Below, one piece after another: positions 1 to 11,380 of a stretch of DNA of 64,000 nucleotides. Where the stretch lies: the NCBI GenBank assembly GCA_963513935.1, contig OY740776.1:13747745-13811744 (forward strand), in the 5' to 3' direction. The notes below the pieces were generated by a model. That model saw only the letters and a list, made by a program, of their open reading frames with translations, searched no databases and had not been told where the DNA came from. The position numbers and the translations under genes are program-made. The DNA comes from Aphrophora alni (taxonomy: Eukaryota > Arthropoda > Insecta > Hemiptera > Aphrophoridae). The stretch's first letter is position 1; every line of letters starts with the position of its first letter.

Positions 1-438
1 TCTACGGTTAAAACTCGTCTAGAAAGTCTAGGCCCCGTAACAGTTCTGTTGTGCTGAGAAATAATTTGATTATTTAATTTAATCAAATATTTTAACATAT
101 GTAACTTACTGTTTGAACTTAGATAACTAGTCAATTTATAACATATGTTGAAGCCAAAATCAGGTTATTTCAGCAGTAGTAAAAAAAACGGTAAATAAGT
201 CCTATCTAGTTATTTTATATTGAAATATAAAAATTTGTGTATGGTTGGATTAAAACATTATAACAACATTTATTATGAATTTTGAATATTGTACTTGGTT
301 TCTGAGTTTCCCAATATCCTGTTTATAGAGCAAAACTCTACAAATTTATTTAATTATTTTTCTGAAGTACTGTAGAACTGAAAATACAGTCGTTTTCATA
401 ATTTAAAACATTCTGCAAATTCTTGTACTTGTTTAGTT

Positions 439-1760
439 GTATCTATATTGCATAACTAACGCTTTGTCTACTAATAAATAAATTTGGAGTATTTAAACTT
501 TAATAGGTCAACCACCCGCAGGACACGGGATCAATGGAGCACTGCTGGAGACAGATTTATTGCCGGAAGTGAATCGGCAGCTCGTTCTAACCTTTTTGGA
601 GCTCCAGTCGTGATTTCTTCTAATCCTTCAATTTAGAGTTTATCTTCTTTTGAAACTTTTAATTTAGAATAAATGTTCATTTATACTTCCAACAATTGTT
701 TTATCTCCATGGTTTCAATCTAGAAGCTTTTTCCATAATTTTAAACTTTTTTTTTCTTATGCTTGTTTAGGTATATCTATAATGCATAACTAACATCTTC
801 TTTACTAATCAATGAATATCAGTTTTAAATTAAAAGAAGGTTAACCATCCCAATTTTCAGAATCAGTGGAGAACTGTTAGTCAACTTTATTGCAGGAAGT
901 TAGTCAACAGAACTTTTTATCTTTTCCGAGCTCCAGTATTGTTCTCTTTCCATCCTGCAATTTTGATTTAATCTCATTTTGTAATTTTTACATTACTTTT
1001 GCTTATGCTTCCATCAATTAAGAGTTTTGAGTAACGATTTCAATCTAGATGTTCTTTACATAATTTTAAATATTCTTCATAGCCTTTTGATTGTTTTGGT
1101 GTATCTATATTGCATAACCAACACCTTGTCACAAATCTTTAATATGTTATTTAAATTAAATGAAGGTTAACCACCCCAGTTTGCAGAATCAGTGGAGAGC
1201 TGATGGAAGCAGATTTATTACTGGGAGTGAGACAACACCATGTTCTAACTTTTTATAAGCTCCCATATTCTTCACTTTCAACTCAACAATTTGTAATTTA
1301 TCTAGTTTTGTGACTTTAGCATAACATATTTCTAGTTATATATACTAGTTTATTTATACTCCCAACCATACTCATGATTTCAATCTAATGATACTTTATA
1401 TAAATTTAAACATTCCTTTATTCTTGTGATTGTTTCGGTGTATCTATATTGCATAACCAACGCCTTGTCACAAAGCTTTGAATAGGGAATTTAAATTAAA
1501 AGAAGTATTAATTAATACGGGGGTTTTAAATTAACCCCAATTCGCAGAATCAGTGGAGACCTGTTGGAAAGCATATTTAATACTGGAAGTGAGACAACTC
1601 CATGTTCTACCTTTTATTAGCTCCATTATTCGTCATTATCAACTCAACAATTTAGAATTTCTGTAGTTTTTTGTCTTTTAAATATAAAAATTTATTTATA
1701 CCTTCAACAATAATTCTGTATCCATGGTTTCAACTTATTTGTTCTTTAAAATAATTGGTT
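439..1760 (+). repeat. Four-unit tandem array of a ~335 bp repeat
   Basis: Units begin at about 439, 771, 1101 and 1439, each opening with a variant of GTATCTATATTGCATAAC. Mid-unit each has a variant of ATCAGTGGAG...TTATTGC-GGAAGT, then an A/T-rich tail. A partial unit precedes at about 370. Units are clearly diverged from each other, so the array is old. Single inverted relatives lie at 5600-5745 and 42590-42755. No reading frame is shared. Confidence 0.85.
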
Positions 1761-1798
1761 TTTTTTAATGACTTATTTAATTTAGATTTAACAAAAAC

Positions 1799-3245
1799 TT
1801 ATGGGTCCTGGTCTTATAAACTTTTCTCTTTTTTTGCTTTTTATAATTTTCTTTATGTGAATCCGAAAATAAGGAGCCGAATTGGTAGATTAACATATTT
1901 GTATAATTTGTAAACTACCGGATCAATTCGAATCAACTGAGGCTTGAAATTGTACCTAAATCTATATGAAAAATTTATGAAAATCCGATAATCGGTTCTA
2001 CAGTTATGAAATCACAGAGAGATGATAAATTTTATATATGTAAGGAAGAGAGACAAGTTTACAAATGTAAATTCTTCTCTTACCGTTCTAGTAACAGTTA
2101 AGTAATGATAATTAATACATAATTAAATTTTGCAGAAATCTATGTTTTCTTGTTTTAGAGTTTAATGAAGAGTTTGTTTAATTAGGTTATGATTAGTACG
2201 AATCAATTATTTAAATAGAAGTTAGAGTTATGACATAGGTCATCGTAAGTTCTAAAATTGTACCTAAAAAATTACTGTAAGATTTATTTTTGCGTTGTAA
2301 ATGAATTTGCTTCTCGCTCATCATTTCCTTATAAAAAATAAAGAAGAGAAAAGAGACTCCTAGGAAAGCAACAAGAGTTGGTTACGAAAGACCTGATAGG
2401 AAATATGAAAGAGAGGTATTCAAATACATCCAAAAGTTTACTCTAATAGCTTAAGTATAATTTATTTGTAAATATCTCATACATAAGGGCATGCAGCATA
2501 ACAAACACGGGATTTCACAATCAAATATTAGTGCTGATTTTCAAGGGAGTTTAATTCACAATGGCTGTGCACTGCAATATTGGAATAAAATCAACAACAT
2601 ACCTATTAAGGCGTAATCGAAAGAGAAGCAAAGTTGTTACAAATATCTTCATTGAAAAAGCGTTGCTTGTAATCTTTGATAAAATAAATGTGTAAAAATA
2701 TACAGGTTCCCACTCATAAATTTCTAAAACAAAAAAACTTTTCGTCATCAAAAGTTAAAATGAAACACGGCACGGGCGTAGTCTTCAAATATATAATAAC
2801 TAAATATTACCTTGTATCCATTGGGTGACTTCGTTAATTGCATAACTATGACGCGTTTCGACACGTACGTTTCATCATCACTTATTGAAATATTCACATC
2901 ACATAAAACATAACACTTAGCACACAAAACGCAAACACTTTATGTTCCGTATAGTATGCGATAGACGTCTACAGTACTTTAGCTGACGTCTTCCCTACAT
3001 ATATAAAATTTAACATCTCTCTGTCTGTTTGTGAGTTCATAACTGTAGAACCGATTATCAGATTTTCATAAAGGTTTCATATAGATTTAGGTACAATTTC
3101 AAGTCTTATTTGATTCGAATTGATCCGGTAGTTTACAAATTATACAAATATGTTAATCTACCAATTCGGCTCCCAATTTTGGGATTCACACAAAGAAAAT
3201 TATAAAAAGCAAAAAGAGAAAAGTTTATAAAACCAGGAACCATAA
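1799..3245. mobile_element. Non-autonomous element with ~250 bp terminal inverted repeats
   Basis: The left end (from TTATGGGTCCTGG at 1799 to about 2050) is the inverted complement of the right end (about 2990 to CCAGGAACCATAA at 3245). Shared inner blocks include the stretch around AGGAGCCGAATTGGTAGATT. The 950-bp core has no open frame of note and contains a foldback-type arm (2297-2440). This is the structure of a foldback or long-TIR MITE. I could not define a clear target duplication, so the superfamily is open. The second copy is at 56899-58287. Confidence 0.8.
2297..2440 (+). repeat. Degenerate arm of the dispersed foldback family
   Basis: It matches the arm family best seen at 53735-53925: CTCATCATTTCCTTATAAAAAATAAAG, then CAAGAGTTGGT-A, CCTGATAGGAAATATGAAAGAGAG. 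It lies inside the core of the long-TIR element, and a counterpart is at 57410-57535. Confidence 0.65.
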
Positions 3246-5599
3246 AAGTGAAGTTCAAATTGTATTTGATTAAAATTGATATTTTATTAAACCAACATTT
3301 CAGTTATTGTTAAAATCGTAATTATTTTTTTTTCAAATTGTTCCTGAAATCGTATTTTTTTACTAACATTTTGCACAAGAATTTGGTTATTTAATCTTTA
3401 AAATTTGATCGAAATCTGTAAAGATGATTTTGAGAAATTACGTCTTTTATAAACAACGTTGGAAACAAATACTGTTTATAAGTGTCATTAAAGGCTTCAC
3501 TTGAGCAATATTTGTTAAGTTAGTATGTAATCTTATATGTTATCTGAAACAGATTTTCAATTGCATTACATGAATTGTTTTTGTTTTACCTTTTACTGAT
3601 CTAATAAAAAATTTTATAGCGGAGGAAATATTTTAACGTTTAGTTGCGGGCTACATTGTAACGAAATATAGGACTCGTTAAAACCGAAATTAACAAAATA
3701 ATAATTTTGTGTTCTTACACGCAAAATATAAACGTTAAGTACATCAAGCAACGCTACGAAAACTTTCCAGTTATGACTTTGTAATTTGTTAAGCTCTTAT
3801 TAATCTCAGCTGAAGTTTAAAATCCTTTTAATTAAGAAGTAAGAGTCCGACTTTATAAATTCTTACAATATACCAATAAACTATACTACCTCCATTTTTC
3901 ATTGCTGAATTACACGTTGAAAATACTGTAAATGGTAATTTCTTAAGTATTAAAATTTAAACTGAGAATATTTTTTAATTTAAATGCCGATCGCTCATTT
4001 TATGAAGGATTCCGTTATGCTAAAGGACCGATTTCTATTTACGCTTGTATTATAAAACTACTCTTGGTTATATGGTCTGCAACTCTTCATAGGTTGAACA
4101 TAATTTTTCATCGGATATGCCTAGGTAACTATGTAATCAGCTGAACGGCAGTTATAATTTGATAGTTGCATGACGTCACTGTGATTCATGGCATGATTGT
4201 GAAGCATCACTTCATTGAGATGCATGACTTTTGCTAAAATTAAAAAATACCGGACCCGCTGAATGATTCATTCTTTCATACTTTCTCCCTTATCAAAACA
4301 TCCTTTACATGAGCATATGAAAGGCTTGAAGAACCATTGTGCCTTTAAACATTACAAGCAATCAGAATTTACGCTCGTTTTGGCATAAACAAAATTTGAG
4401 TTTTTGGCACATCATTTCAGAATATATACTCCATATAGTGTTTTATAGAGAAAAGGATTTTTTCAAACGTGAAGGAAGACTTTTGTGTACATTTATTAAA
4501 TAAAATGATTTATAATAATATAACTTTATGTTCATAATTAACTTTAAGAATTTTATTTGACTGAAGTTGGTAATTTTTACATAAATCGCTTCACAATGCT
4601 CAATCAATTACAATATTTTTATTTTTTGTAATTAAAATTTCACTTCTAAATATATTTCCAAAAACTAGATAAAATTTGCTATATTTTTAATTTTATTTTA
4701 GTTGATGTTTTATTTGTGGTTTTTAGAGTACCCACAATTTATATTTTATTTTTTATATTTTACAAACAAAACAAAAAAAAAAGTTTAATTTATAAATGTT
4801 CTAAACAAGTACTTTTCTTCATTTTACACATTTTTCTTATGAACACATTGTTTTTTAATAACATGCATTTATCTCTTTCCAATTTTGTTTTATAAATTTT
4901 TAAAAGTAAGCCTACAAAACTGCAGAAAATAAAGTAGACAATACCAAGGTTAACAAAAGAAAATTTTTAAAGAAAACAAAAAAAACTTCTTAATGAAAGG
5001 AAAATATAATGAAATCAAAATTTTAAACGTATTGTAGAGGTAAAATCATTTTTGGAAGAATAACTTTTGGTAAACGTCACAAAACAAATTTAGGTGTATT
5101 ACACAACGCTAAAAATGAATTTCAATGAGCATATTAGAATAATTACAAATTTACAAATAATATAAAAATAATCAAAACAATATATTAAGTGACAAATTGA
5201 ACTGTACCCTCCATGCCTATCTATGACACAAACTAAAAACATAAATATGCACCCAGTGGATAGACTTTAAGCCCTCAAACAAGAAATTCATATAAGCATC
5301 ACTCGTTACTTCCATCCAGTCGCAAGACAGGAATAATCTTAATGTGACCACAGACTATTTTTTAAAATTTCAATAACAAAGAATTTTACTTAGATTTCAA
5401 ATCTACCCGTGTTTTGTGTTACGTGTTATGTCTTTATATGTTAGTGCTTAGCTTGTCAAAGTTGACTGTGATTGGCGAAACACATAAGTCTACATAAGGG
5501 ACTGAAAACAACCTAATCAATGTATTTATAGTATAAAACAAAATACATTACAAATTGTACGACTGAAAAGAACAACGATCCAAGACAAGAAGGGTGGAA
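3246..5599. other. Non-coding, A/T-rich part of the duplicated block
   Basis: I see no gene here. A 200-bp tract at about 3700-3900 (around GTTAAGCTCTTATTAATCTCAGCTGAAG) has diverged relatives at about 9700-9880 and, inverted, at about 47690-47780. Short A/T-rich ORFs are not conserved in copy 2. Confidence 0.6.
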
Positions 5600-5745
5600 C
5601 GTGTTGTTGATTCACTTCCTGCAATAAATCTGTTTCCCGTAGTGCTACACTGATCCCGTGTCTTGGGGTGGTCGACCTTCGTGTTTATATAAAGTTAGTT
5701 TACAATTAGTAGACAAGGCGCAGGTTATGCAATATAGTTACACAT
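5600..5745 (-). repeat. Single inverted copy of the 335-bp-array unit
   Basis: Read on the minus strand it gives the unit core: CTATATTGCATAACCTGCGCCTTGTC, then a GGATCAGTG-AGCACTACGG-like stretch, TTATTGCAGGAAGTGAATCA. It lies about 4 kb from the array in opposite orientation; the counterpart is at 60645-60800. Confidence 0.8.
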
Positions 5746-7639
5746 TGACCAGGTTATTTAAATAAATGTGGAGCTTGACTTGTGATAATAATATAGTTTA
5801 GTTATTGTACGCATGTATTACTGAGAATGGCGACTTTGACGTTGAAACGCGTTTGATTAAGTAAACGTAATTTTTGTGAGAAATTGTGTTCCAGTTTTAT
5901 TCTATCTAAGTTCATTATTATATCAAGGATAATAAGAAATCTTGGTTTGTAGATGTTGGCACTTTTTTACAACTTTACATTCTTATATAAACGGCAACAA
6001 TGTGATTGGTCAAACAAATCGATGTAGAGGTTTTTTGCAGATATATCCTTTTTAATGTCTACAGAGTCCAAAAAAGTCGTTTGTGGAATCTTGAATGTCT
6101 GTCTTGCTTGTCGACTTAACGATTTTTATCAAAGTTTGCTCCAGTGTAACCTCTAAAGATTTAAATGAAATATGTTGGTCTCCATCTCTCCAAAAATTCC
6201 ATTTCGGGAGTTTTCAATAAATAAAAAAATCGGCCATTGAGGCTGTTATAAAACACATAATTTCTCAAAAACTAATCTACCGATTTCGTTCAAAATTTAA
6301 AGCTTAAACCCCCAAACTCTTGTGGAAAAATCCAACTATAGAAATATTAAAATTTAGGAATAATTTGCAAAAAAAAACAAAAACGAACCTTCATTAAAAA
6401 GGTCAATAACAACTAAATACGACTTACGCTGATAACGTGTGTTTTAATTACAGGAGTACCAACCTTAGATTTTATTTAAATACATAAATATTTTTTTAAA
6501 CCAGTGTTTACGGTTTGTTCTCACATTTTGACTGACAATTACCAAGCTGACATTTTTAGTAACGAATATTTTAGGTTGTATTTCATTTGATTTTGGGAAT
6601 GGGTGAGTGAGAAAGTTTGTGCAACAATTTATAAGAAACTATTTTCTAAATTATGTAGCATGTTTTATATTGTACAAAGAGAAGTAAAACTGGTGTGATA
6701 AACAACCTGACTGCCTTCATTTCTATTTTAGATATCAGAATGTACAATTTATAAAATTAAATACAAGTCTATCCCAAGTTTCATGCACGGTAGTCATTCT
6801 CAAATAATTGAACTTGTAAAATGTTTTTTTAATCGTTCATACAAAATTTCTTGTTAATGTAGGCCAATTTTTATACCAACATGAAGTTCAAAATTATTAG
6901 ACATTTTATAACAACTAATTATTCATTCTAAATCCTTTTAAACAAACCGTTTTTATTCCTTTTTCCCAAAAATATCTTTGCTATCCAGAATTGAATGGTA
7001 TTTACTGTTAATAAAGGTAAAGGATATTAAAAATATGTTTAAGGTCTTGAAAAATAATGTTAATCATAGCTGTATTACGTGATACATGTAACCTAATGAG
7101 AAAGATTCTCAACTTGTTACTATGTTTACAGAACTACAAATCAATATCACTTTGTTTAAATACAAGTTTTCGTCAGCTATGTAGATTTGATCTCTTGGCT
7201 CCCATCAATAGAAAACCTTCCTTTCAGATTATCAAAGGTGTGGAAGTAAAACCTTGCATTGTATTGTAACATTATACTCTTGAAATGCTTCGTTTTCTAA
7301 CAGGACGTATTAACTTTGTAAGGAAGCTTACTTAAGGGGGAACTAGACTGTATCCTGAAAGCTAAATTCAGAATAAACGTCTTTAGAAGACCAACTGTGT
7401 CCTGTGTGTAGTAGAAAAGACAGTTCAATAAAGGTTTGTTAGTGCTTTTCTAAATACCTGTTTACGAATTGTATCAATTTTTGTTAAATATTTTATTCTA
7501 TATTCAGTTATAAATTATGTAAAATGTATAATAAAATAGTATTTAATCACTTCAATACTTCAATACATCAGCTGTTTAAGACTAACCTAAATAATTGAAC
7601 TGATAAGCGAACTTTTTATATTTAATAGTAGCCTACTTA
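5746..7639. other. Non-coding part of the duplicated block
   Basis: No supported gene. The stretch at 6500-6620 resembles 46730-46860 and, inverted, 29620-29760, so it belongs to another old dispersed repeat. The 70-codon frame at 7057-7269 is frameshifted in copy 2 and is not counted as a gene. Confidence 0.55.
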
Positions 7640-8526
7640 ATTGAGCCGTATGAATAAAACTAGAGCAAATACTCGTGAGTATGAGCACTGAGTAAAAGCT
7701 ATTGATCTTGAGTAAAATGTCTGAGTATAAGCAAACGCTCATTTTAATATGAATAACCATTACCTTACACTCACACCTTATACTCATACCTTTTACTCAA
7801 GAAAACTGAGTATTTATTTCAACAAAGAGATATTTATATCAAACAGCTGATTACAACTATGAAATAATATAAAGCATAAAGGTTATGATAGGTTTAAAAC
7901 GGTTTAGCCACTCGGCCTTTTCATTATTTATTTCTTCTTGAGAACACGGAAATTTAACCCAGAGGTGGGCTTTCTGAACAATAGCATTCGAAACGTCTTT
8001 GATGGTTTTGCACACAGTAGAATGATTAAGGTTAAATTCATTTGCAATCCCTGACTGATATCCTAGATTTGCCATGTACCGCAAAAATATTTGCATCCTT
8101 TGTTTGGAGGTTAAAGCGCCACCTCTTGTTTCTTCACTCAGACCCAGAAAATGTTCACTAATCCAAGCTAAATTGCCTTCATCGAAGCGATATAATGTTT
8201 TATAATCTCTTGTTTCATAACATAAACGAGGCTTGTACACTTTTTCACATCCAAATTAATTGGTAACTGTGCCATTTTAAAATTTGTGTCTACTACTAAC
8301 CCGACTCAGGTTTTCAAGAGCAATTACTCCCACTTTGGAGTATTTGGTTCTTTTTATTCATATAGGGATCGGGAGCAAAAGCTCATACTCAGAGTAGAAG
8401 GTGGCATTTGATATTTTTGAGTAAAAGCATAAGTAGTTGCTCATCTTTATTCATTACTATATTAGAGTATTTGCTCCAAAAAAGTTAAGTAAAAGTATTT
8501 GCTCATTTTTATTCATACGGCCCAAT
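7640..8526. mobile_element. PIF/Harbinger element, internally deleted
   Basis: Terminal inverted repeats match ATTGRGCCGTATGAATAAAA followed by GAGCAAATACT at both ends (7640 onward, and 8526 backward). TTA lies just outside on the left (7637-7639) and, after one extra base, on the right (8528-8530), in keeping with the 3-bp TWA duplication of PIF/Harbinger elements. Both subterminal regions are rich in GAGTA(A)AA-type motifs. The interior keeps only the first part of a HARBI1-like gene, so the element could move only with a transposase supplied elsewhere. Confidence 0.82.
7857..8275 (-). pseudogene. HARBI1-like (PIF/Harbinger) transposase, N-terminal fragment
   Basis: The N-terminal third of a Harbinger nuclease-type transposase. 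The long frame (7857-8240, 127 codons from a GTG) contains the family's N-terminal block: RGGALTSKQRMQIFLRYMAN, then a helix-turn-helix region with EFNLNHSTVCKTI, then VQKAHLWVKFP. An ATG at 8273-8275 starts a short in-phase leader (MAQLPINLDVKK) that joins the long frame only through a one-base shift at an A5 run near 8241-8245, so the start is broken. The DDE catalytic domain is absent: the frame runs into unrelated sequence after about 115 residues, while complete relatives are usually 350-400 residues. Family assignment rests on the N-terminal motifs; function is lost. Confidence 0.82.
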
Positions 8527-8849
8527 GTTACATTCTAAAAAACTGCAGAATTAGGCCACGTTGCTGGTAAACTTGAAAACAAGACGATCGTTCCGTGTTT
8601 GAAATTTTAGCGAAGGAAGAAAATAAAACGAGTGTTAAATATTGAAGATATTTCCAAGTCATGACTACTAATGGATGTAAAGTAAAAACGTAATCATCCC
8701 ATGGGAGATTTATTCTGAAGGAAACTCTTTCAGAAAAGAAAAAAACAACTTAAGTTTTTGAGAGAGAAGTGACTTGTATAAAGTTTACTTTCTGCTTTTA
8801 AATTTTTATAATAACATTGTTTTTGACACTATAAGGTTAAAGTGAAAAC

Positions 8850-9540
8850 CAACTCTTTAATTATTTTGCTAAATATTTTATTAACTTATATAACAACAAC
8901 TGCACTCGCTGAAATCATTTCTGAAACTAGCTTCTCAATTGATCTCGAAACTGCAGATGTGTGAAACTGTTTGATAGCGGTTTTAATCTAACTATGAAAA
9001 ATGTATAAAGGTTTTTAGATTCTGCAGATTGGCGGTTTTGAATTAAATAAATAAATCTGAAGAGTTAAATATCCTTAAATACTTACTGTCAAAAATGTAA
9101 CATAAACATTGTTTTTATCGACATAAACAGGTTCTTTTTTGTGCTGTAAACTACCTAATTTAGATTTAATTTATTGATGAAGCAAACATTTAATGGTTTT
9201 CTAAATAAATATTTTTTAATATTTTCTTATACCTGTTTGTTGGTTGTTTTCTAAATACCTTTTTGTCAAATTGTTTAATAGGTAAAATCATTTTATTTAA
9301 CAACAGCTTCATTTGCTAATATCGTTCTTGACACTAGCTTCCCAATTGATCTAGAATCTGTAGATGTGTGGAACTCCTCTGTAGTGGTTTTACGTTACCT
9401 ATGAAAAATTTCAAAAATATTTTAGGCTCTGCTCTTTCACGGTTTTGAAAATATCTGAAGAGTTAAACATTCCTAAATACTTACTGCCAAAAATGTAATC
9501 AAAATTGTTTTTAATTGGCATAAGCTGCCTCTTTTTGTTT
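8850..9540 (+). repeat. Diverged tandem duplication (~420 bp period)
   Basis: The stretch 8850-9150 recurs at about 9270-9540. Shared blocks are CTAGCTTC-CAATTGATCT, CTGAAGAGTTAAA followed by CCTTAAATACTTACTG, and CATAAAC/G near a CTTTTTTG run. Divergence is high, so it is older than the 9-kb block duplication. Nothing coding is seen. Confidence 0.7.
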
Positions 9541-10267
9541 TTTTATCACTTAAAACAACCTAATGGAGATTTATTTAACACATAATGGGAAAAAGATTTT
9601 AATGCTGATATAAATAAGGAGGAGTTAAATTTTTAATTAAAGTATATAAAAATCTATAAAATCGCAATTAAGAACATCATAATTTTTTGTTTTGTTTTCC
9701 TTCTAATATATAAGTTATTTACATCAAGCCGCTTTATAACTTTATAACTTCGTAATACGTTAAGCCCTTATTAACCTACAGGTGAAGTTTAAAATACGTT
9801 TAATAAAATAAAAACATTAGAGTCTGATCTTATAAATTCTTAAAATATACCAATAAACTCTTCTGCCTTCATTTCTCTATGGGAAATTAATTTCATGAGA
9901 AGCGATGAAACTAAACAAGTTGAGAAAACTGTGAGGATAAAATGGAATTTTATGATCTTATCTAATTAAAGAAACTGGAATTATGATAGTTTAAGTTTAA
10001 AATATAGTTTAATTTTTTTTAAGAAGCCACAATGACAATAATTTATTGTGAAAGGCCTGGATAACTGACGAAATTGCTTACCTTGCAAGCAAAGCAACAT
10101 GTGAATGTTTATTGTTAATATTTGTGTAGAATGCTCGCCGATATATTTTGGAAAAAAATAAAGAAAACTCTTTGTAAATTAAAATTTTTGTTTTAGGAGG
10201 TTAATTTTGTTTTACTGCTGTCATATTTTATTTCGCAAAATGAACTAGTGGCTATCCCCAAAGCGAG
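9541..10267. other. Non-coding left flank of element B
   Basis: Contains a relative of 3700-3900 (about 9700-9880) and a 100-bp tract at 9980-10080 that resembles 32300-32400 (AAGAAGCCA-, TTATTGTGA, CCTGGATAA). No gene. The right border of copy 1 of the long block lies somewhere between 9180 and here and cannot be placed because copy 2 runs off the window. Confidence 0.55.
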
Positions 10268-10344
10268 CTTTTTTTTATTTTAATTTTTCAAACATTGTTA
10301 CCATTTGGTTCCGCCTTTGGTTTAATTTAAGTCCCCTGGTAACA
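10268..10344 (+). repeat. Truncated 5' LTR of element B (3' end only)
   Basis: The last ~77 bases match the end of the 3' LTR at about 28859-28935, from the T-rich run through CAAACATTGTTACCATTTGG to the terminal CCTGGTAACA. Upstream of 10268 the match stops abruptly. Confidence 0.88.
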
Positions 10345-10350
10345 TGTTTC

Positions 10351-10368
10351 TGGTAGCAGAGCGTGGTT
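10351..10368 (+). other. Primer binding site of element B (initiator-Met tRNA)
   Basis: TGGTAGCAGAGCGTGGTT lies six bases after the LTR end. Its first 11 bases are complementary to the 3' end of animal initiator methionine tRNA (CTCTGCTACCA); five of the next seven also fit. Confidence 0.82.
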
Positions 10369-10425
10369 TGCTTTAAATTCTAGCGTGGTTAACTCTAAAT
10401 TATAGAGTGGTTAATTTTAAATTCT
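10360..10425 (+). repeat. Three ~22-bp tandem copies beginning in the primer binding site
   Basis: AGCGTGGTTTGCTTTAAATT (10360), AGCGTGGTTAACTCTAAATT (10382) and AGAGTGGTTAATTTTAAATT (10404) follow each other. Element A has only one copy at this place. The leader to 11054 holds no gene. Confidence 0.78.
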
Positions 10426-11054
10426 GGAACCGTAGTTAATTTTCAAAATTTTGTATTGGAACCATATAAATTTAAATTCTTAAAACTTTTCTTTTGTTAA
10501 ACAAGGCTCAATTTTTATGTTTTGCAGCTTTTCGAATACTGTACAACTATTCCTGATGAAATTTTTTTTTATATATATTTAAATCTATATAAACCTATTA
10601 GTCTCTTTTTTTATTTATTTTTCATATAAACACTTTACACAAAAACTTCTAAACCAATTTCGATACAATTTTTTTTTATTATTTTCTCTGCTTAAATAAA
10701 TTTTTTATATTTACATACATTGCACACTCTAGTCATTCACTGAATTTGATCCAGACAGCGGGCTCATTCGGGAATTCCAAAAAAAAAAAAATTAAATAAA
10801 TAATAAAACCCAAAAATAGTTAGAAACAAAAAAAAACAAAAAAAAATATTCAAAATTTCCTTCAAAAAATTTTCTCGAGTTTTCTTTCGCTTGTCTGTAT
10901 TAATTCATACTTACACACACACATATACACAACAATTACACAACATATAATTCTCGATTCATCTTCTGGTTCTTTCACTTCATTTTTGTATCATCTTAAG
11001 AGAATTTTTTTTTTACTTAAATCACTTTGTAAATTTTTATCAGCAATAGTTAAA

Positions 11055-11380
11055 ATGGCAGTAAACTTGCTGGGTTTGGTAAATGACCTAAAAAGAACTG
11101 AACTCACCTTCGAAGTCGTGGCTAGAGGTGGTGAGCAAGACACAATAGCAAAAATGCGAAGCTCTCTTAGGTCCCTCCTACAGAATAGCGTTGAGCCCGA
11201 AATGGGAAACTTTACCGAAGACATCCTCTTGCAACAGATAGCGTTAGCCCGGAACTCCTTGTTTGTCTTGCAAGACGACCTGGAGAACCTAGATTCCGAA
11301 AGAGGAATCAAAATGATTCGAGTTCGTGCGCGCATGAACGTATTCGGAAGACGTCTAGAGTTCCTAACTCGGGTGCATAC
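11055..11380 (+). pseudogene. gag: gag of element B, 5' part (interrupted by element A)
   Basis: Encodes the first ~109 residues of a Gag polyprotein, starting MAVNLLGLVNDL with a good context (A at -3, G at +4). It matches element A's Gag closely through ...RRLEFLTRVHT, where the LTR of element A cuts in after ATAC. The frame then runs on into LTR sequence to 11474 as a meaningless tail. The gene resumes at 21694. Upstream codons in the same frame (from 10986) are leader sequence: the ATG at 11055 aligns with the start of Gag in A. The interruption alone makes this gene non-functional. Confidence 0.9.
11377..11380. other. Target site duplication of element A, left (ATAC)
   Basis: ATAC directly precedes the left LTR border at 11381 and is repeated right after the other LTR at 21694-21697. 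Removing A plus one copy restores continuous gag coding in B. Confidence 0.95.

Larger units (their letters stand above)
1..9180. repeat. Long direct repeat block, copy 1
   Basis: This whole stretch is repeated in the same orientation at 55116-64000. The match starts at the first base of the window, so the true left border lies outside it. Copies differ by scattered substitutions and many small indels; I judge a few percent divergence by eye, not computed. Both copies carry the same nested elements (335-bp array, long-TIR element, Harbinger element), so duplication followed those insertions. No intact gene lies inside. Confidence 0.93.

Noticed and set aside
2551..2751. 66-codon minus frame in copy 1
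   Set aside because: Copy 2 carries indels in the same stretch that break the frame; composition is A/T noise.
7057..7269. 70-codon frame present in both long-repeat copies
   Set aside because: An indel in copy 2 (near 62232) changes the phase, so there is no coding constraint.
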